From JAIVJN01 sp036732565 (GTDB taxonomy: Bacteria; Acidobacteriota; Vicinamibacteria; Vicinamibacterales; UBA2999), in NCBI GenBank assembly GCA_036732565.1, contig DAINCF010000033.1:1-22812 (forward strand): a stretch of 22,812 bases of DNA. Reading direction: 5' to 3'. The position numbers and the translations under genes were made by a program. Of this stretch, positions 22,341 through 22,812 are shown in pieces (position 1 is the first letter of the stretch; each line of letters starts with the position of its first letter). The notes under the pieces were generated by a model that did no database searches, was not told the origin of the DNA, and saw only the letters and a program-made list of their open reading frames with translations.

Positions 22341-22812
22341 CTAGTACATCCCGCCCATGCCGCCACCCGGCATCGCTGGCGCTTCCTTCTTGTCCTCCGG
22401 AATCTCGGAGACCAGCGCTTCGGTGGTGAGCAGCAGTGAGGCGATCGAGGAGGCGTTCTGCAGCGCGTTGCGGACGACCTTTGCGGGGTCGATGACGCCG
22501 GCCTTGACGAGGTCCTCGTAGGTGTCGGTCGCGGCGTTGAAGCCTTCGTCCTGCTTCATCTCCTTGACCCTCTGCACGACGATGGAACCTTCGCCGCCGG
22601 CGTTGCTCGCGATCCAGCGCATCGGCTCTTCGATCGCGCGGCGGATGATCTGCACGCCCACGCCCTGGTCGCCGTCGAGCTTCAGCGACTCGAGCGCCTT
22701 GCCCGCGCGAATCAGCGCCACGCCGCCGCCGGGCACGATGCCCTCTTCGACGGCCGCCTTGGTCGCGTGCATGGCGTCCTCGACGCGCGCCTTCTTCTCC
22801 TTCATCTCGGTC
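22341..22812 (-). CDS. groL: Chaperonin GroEL, C-terminal part (5' end beyond window)
   Basis: The frame runs from the right edge to the stop at 22341, giving about 156 residues of the C-terminus. GroEL signatures include TEMKEKKARVEDAMHATKAA, VEEGIVPGGGVALIRAGKAL, GFNAATDTYEDLVKAGVIDP and KVVRNALQNASSIASLLLTT. The protein ends with the usual Gly/Met tail (PGGGMGGMY). GroEL is the ATP-driven 14-mer folding chamber of the cytosol, acting with GroES. The preceding part of the gene and groES are outside the window. Its 3' untranslated region holds three palindromic repeats and a terminator. Confidence 0.97.
   Translation of the reverse strand, partial: TEMKEKKARVEDAMHATKAAVEEGIVPGGGVALIRAGKALESLKLDGDQGVGVQIIRRAIEEPMRWIASNAGGEGSIVVQRVKEMKQDEGFNAATDTYEDLVKAGVIDPAKVVRNALQNASSIASLLLTTEALVSEIPEDKKEAPAMPGGGMGGMY

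Overview
The window looks like a chromosomal segment of a high-GC Acidobacteriota bacterium, probably of the Vicinamibacteria type. Three observations point there. One gene encodes a secreted VWA protein of the 'VWFA-related Acidobacterial' kind. A short palindromic repeat built on GCAGGCCTTCAGGCCTGC recurs between genes. Gene starts often use GTG or TTG, and many genes overlap by 4-8 bases. Lineage is inferred from these traits only; there is no rRNA in the window. Most of the content is housekeeping. I found no CRISPR array, prophage, transposase, tRNA or recognisable defence system.

Layout. Bases 1-4448 (minus strand, read leftwards) hold an ECF sigma factor, its ATGA-coupled zinc-finger anti-sigma factor, ispH with a TTG start, a small Spy/CpxP-like periplasmic protein, and a TolC-family outer-membrane gene that leaves the window. 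A divergent control region (4449-4740) has a plus-strand promoter, a triplicated GC-rich motif and a perfect palindrome just before pckA. Bases 4741-11804 (plus) run pckA, gatB (GTGA overlap), a large membrane protein fused to a DUF3108 domain, ftsE and ftsX. A strong sigma70-type promoter starts inside the ftsX stop codon and drives a 94-residue orphan gene. It is followed by a glycerate kinase (12287-13486) whose normal start region is occupied by a copy of the palindromic repeat.

An inverted pair of the same repeats separates the kinase from rnr, which is ATGA-coupled to selB (13664-18012). selB converges on tatA (minus). The start codon of tatA overlaps that of the divergent VWA gene at a CCATGG palindrome. 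A TonB-like protein, a two-helix membrane protein, a secreted MetX-like alpha/beta hydrolase and a secreted glutaminyl cyclase follow in a tight plus-strand series (19181-22187). The last three are coupled by ATGA overlaps. The window closes with a bidirectional terminator, three tandem repeat copies with an exact 32-base period, and the 3' part of groL (minus).

Functional themes. An envelope-stress or efflux unit (sigma, anti-sigma, Spy-like, TolC) encloses an isoprenoid enzyme. Central carbon metabolism (PEP carboxykinase, glycerate kinase) sits next to translation genes (GatB, SelB) and RNA decay (RNase R). Division and envelope genes (FtsEX, the DUF3108 fusion, TatA, TonB) fill the rest. 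SelB predicts that the organism makes selenoproteins, although no other selenocysteine gene is present here. The best leads are the glycerate kinase without a canonical full-length start, the membrane-DUF3108 fusion upstream of ftsEX, the repeat family in single, paired and tandem forms, and the overlapping start codons of tatA and the VWA gene.
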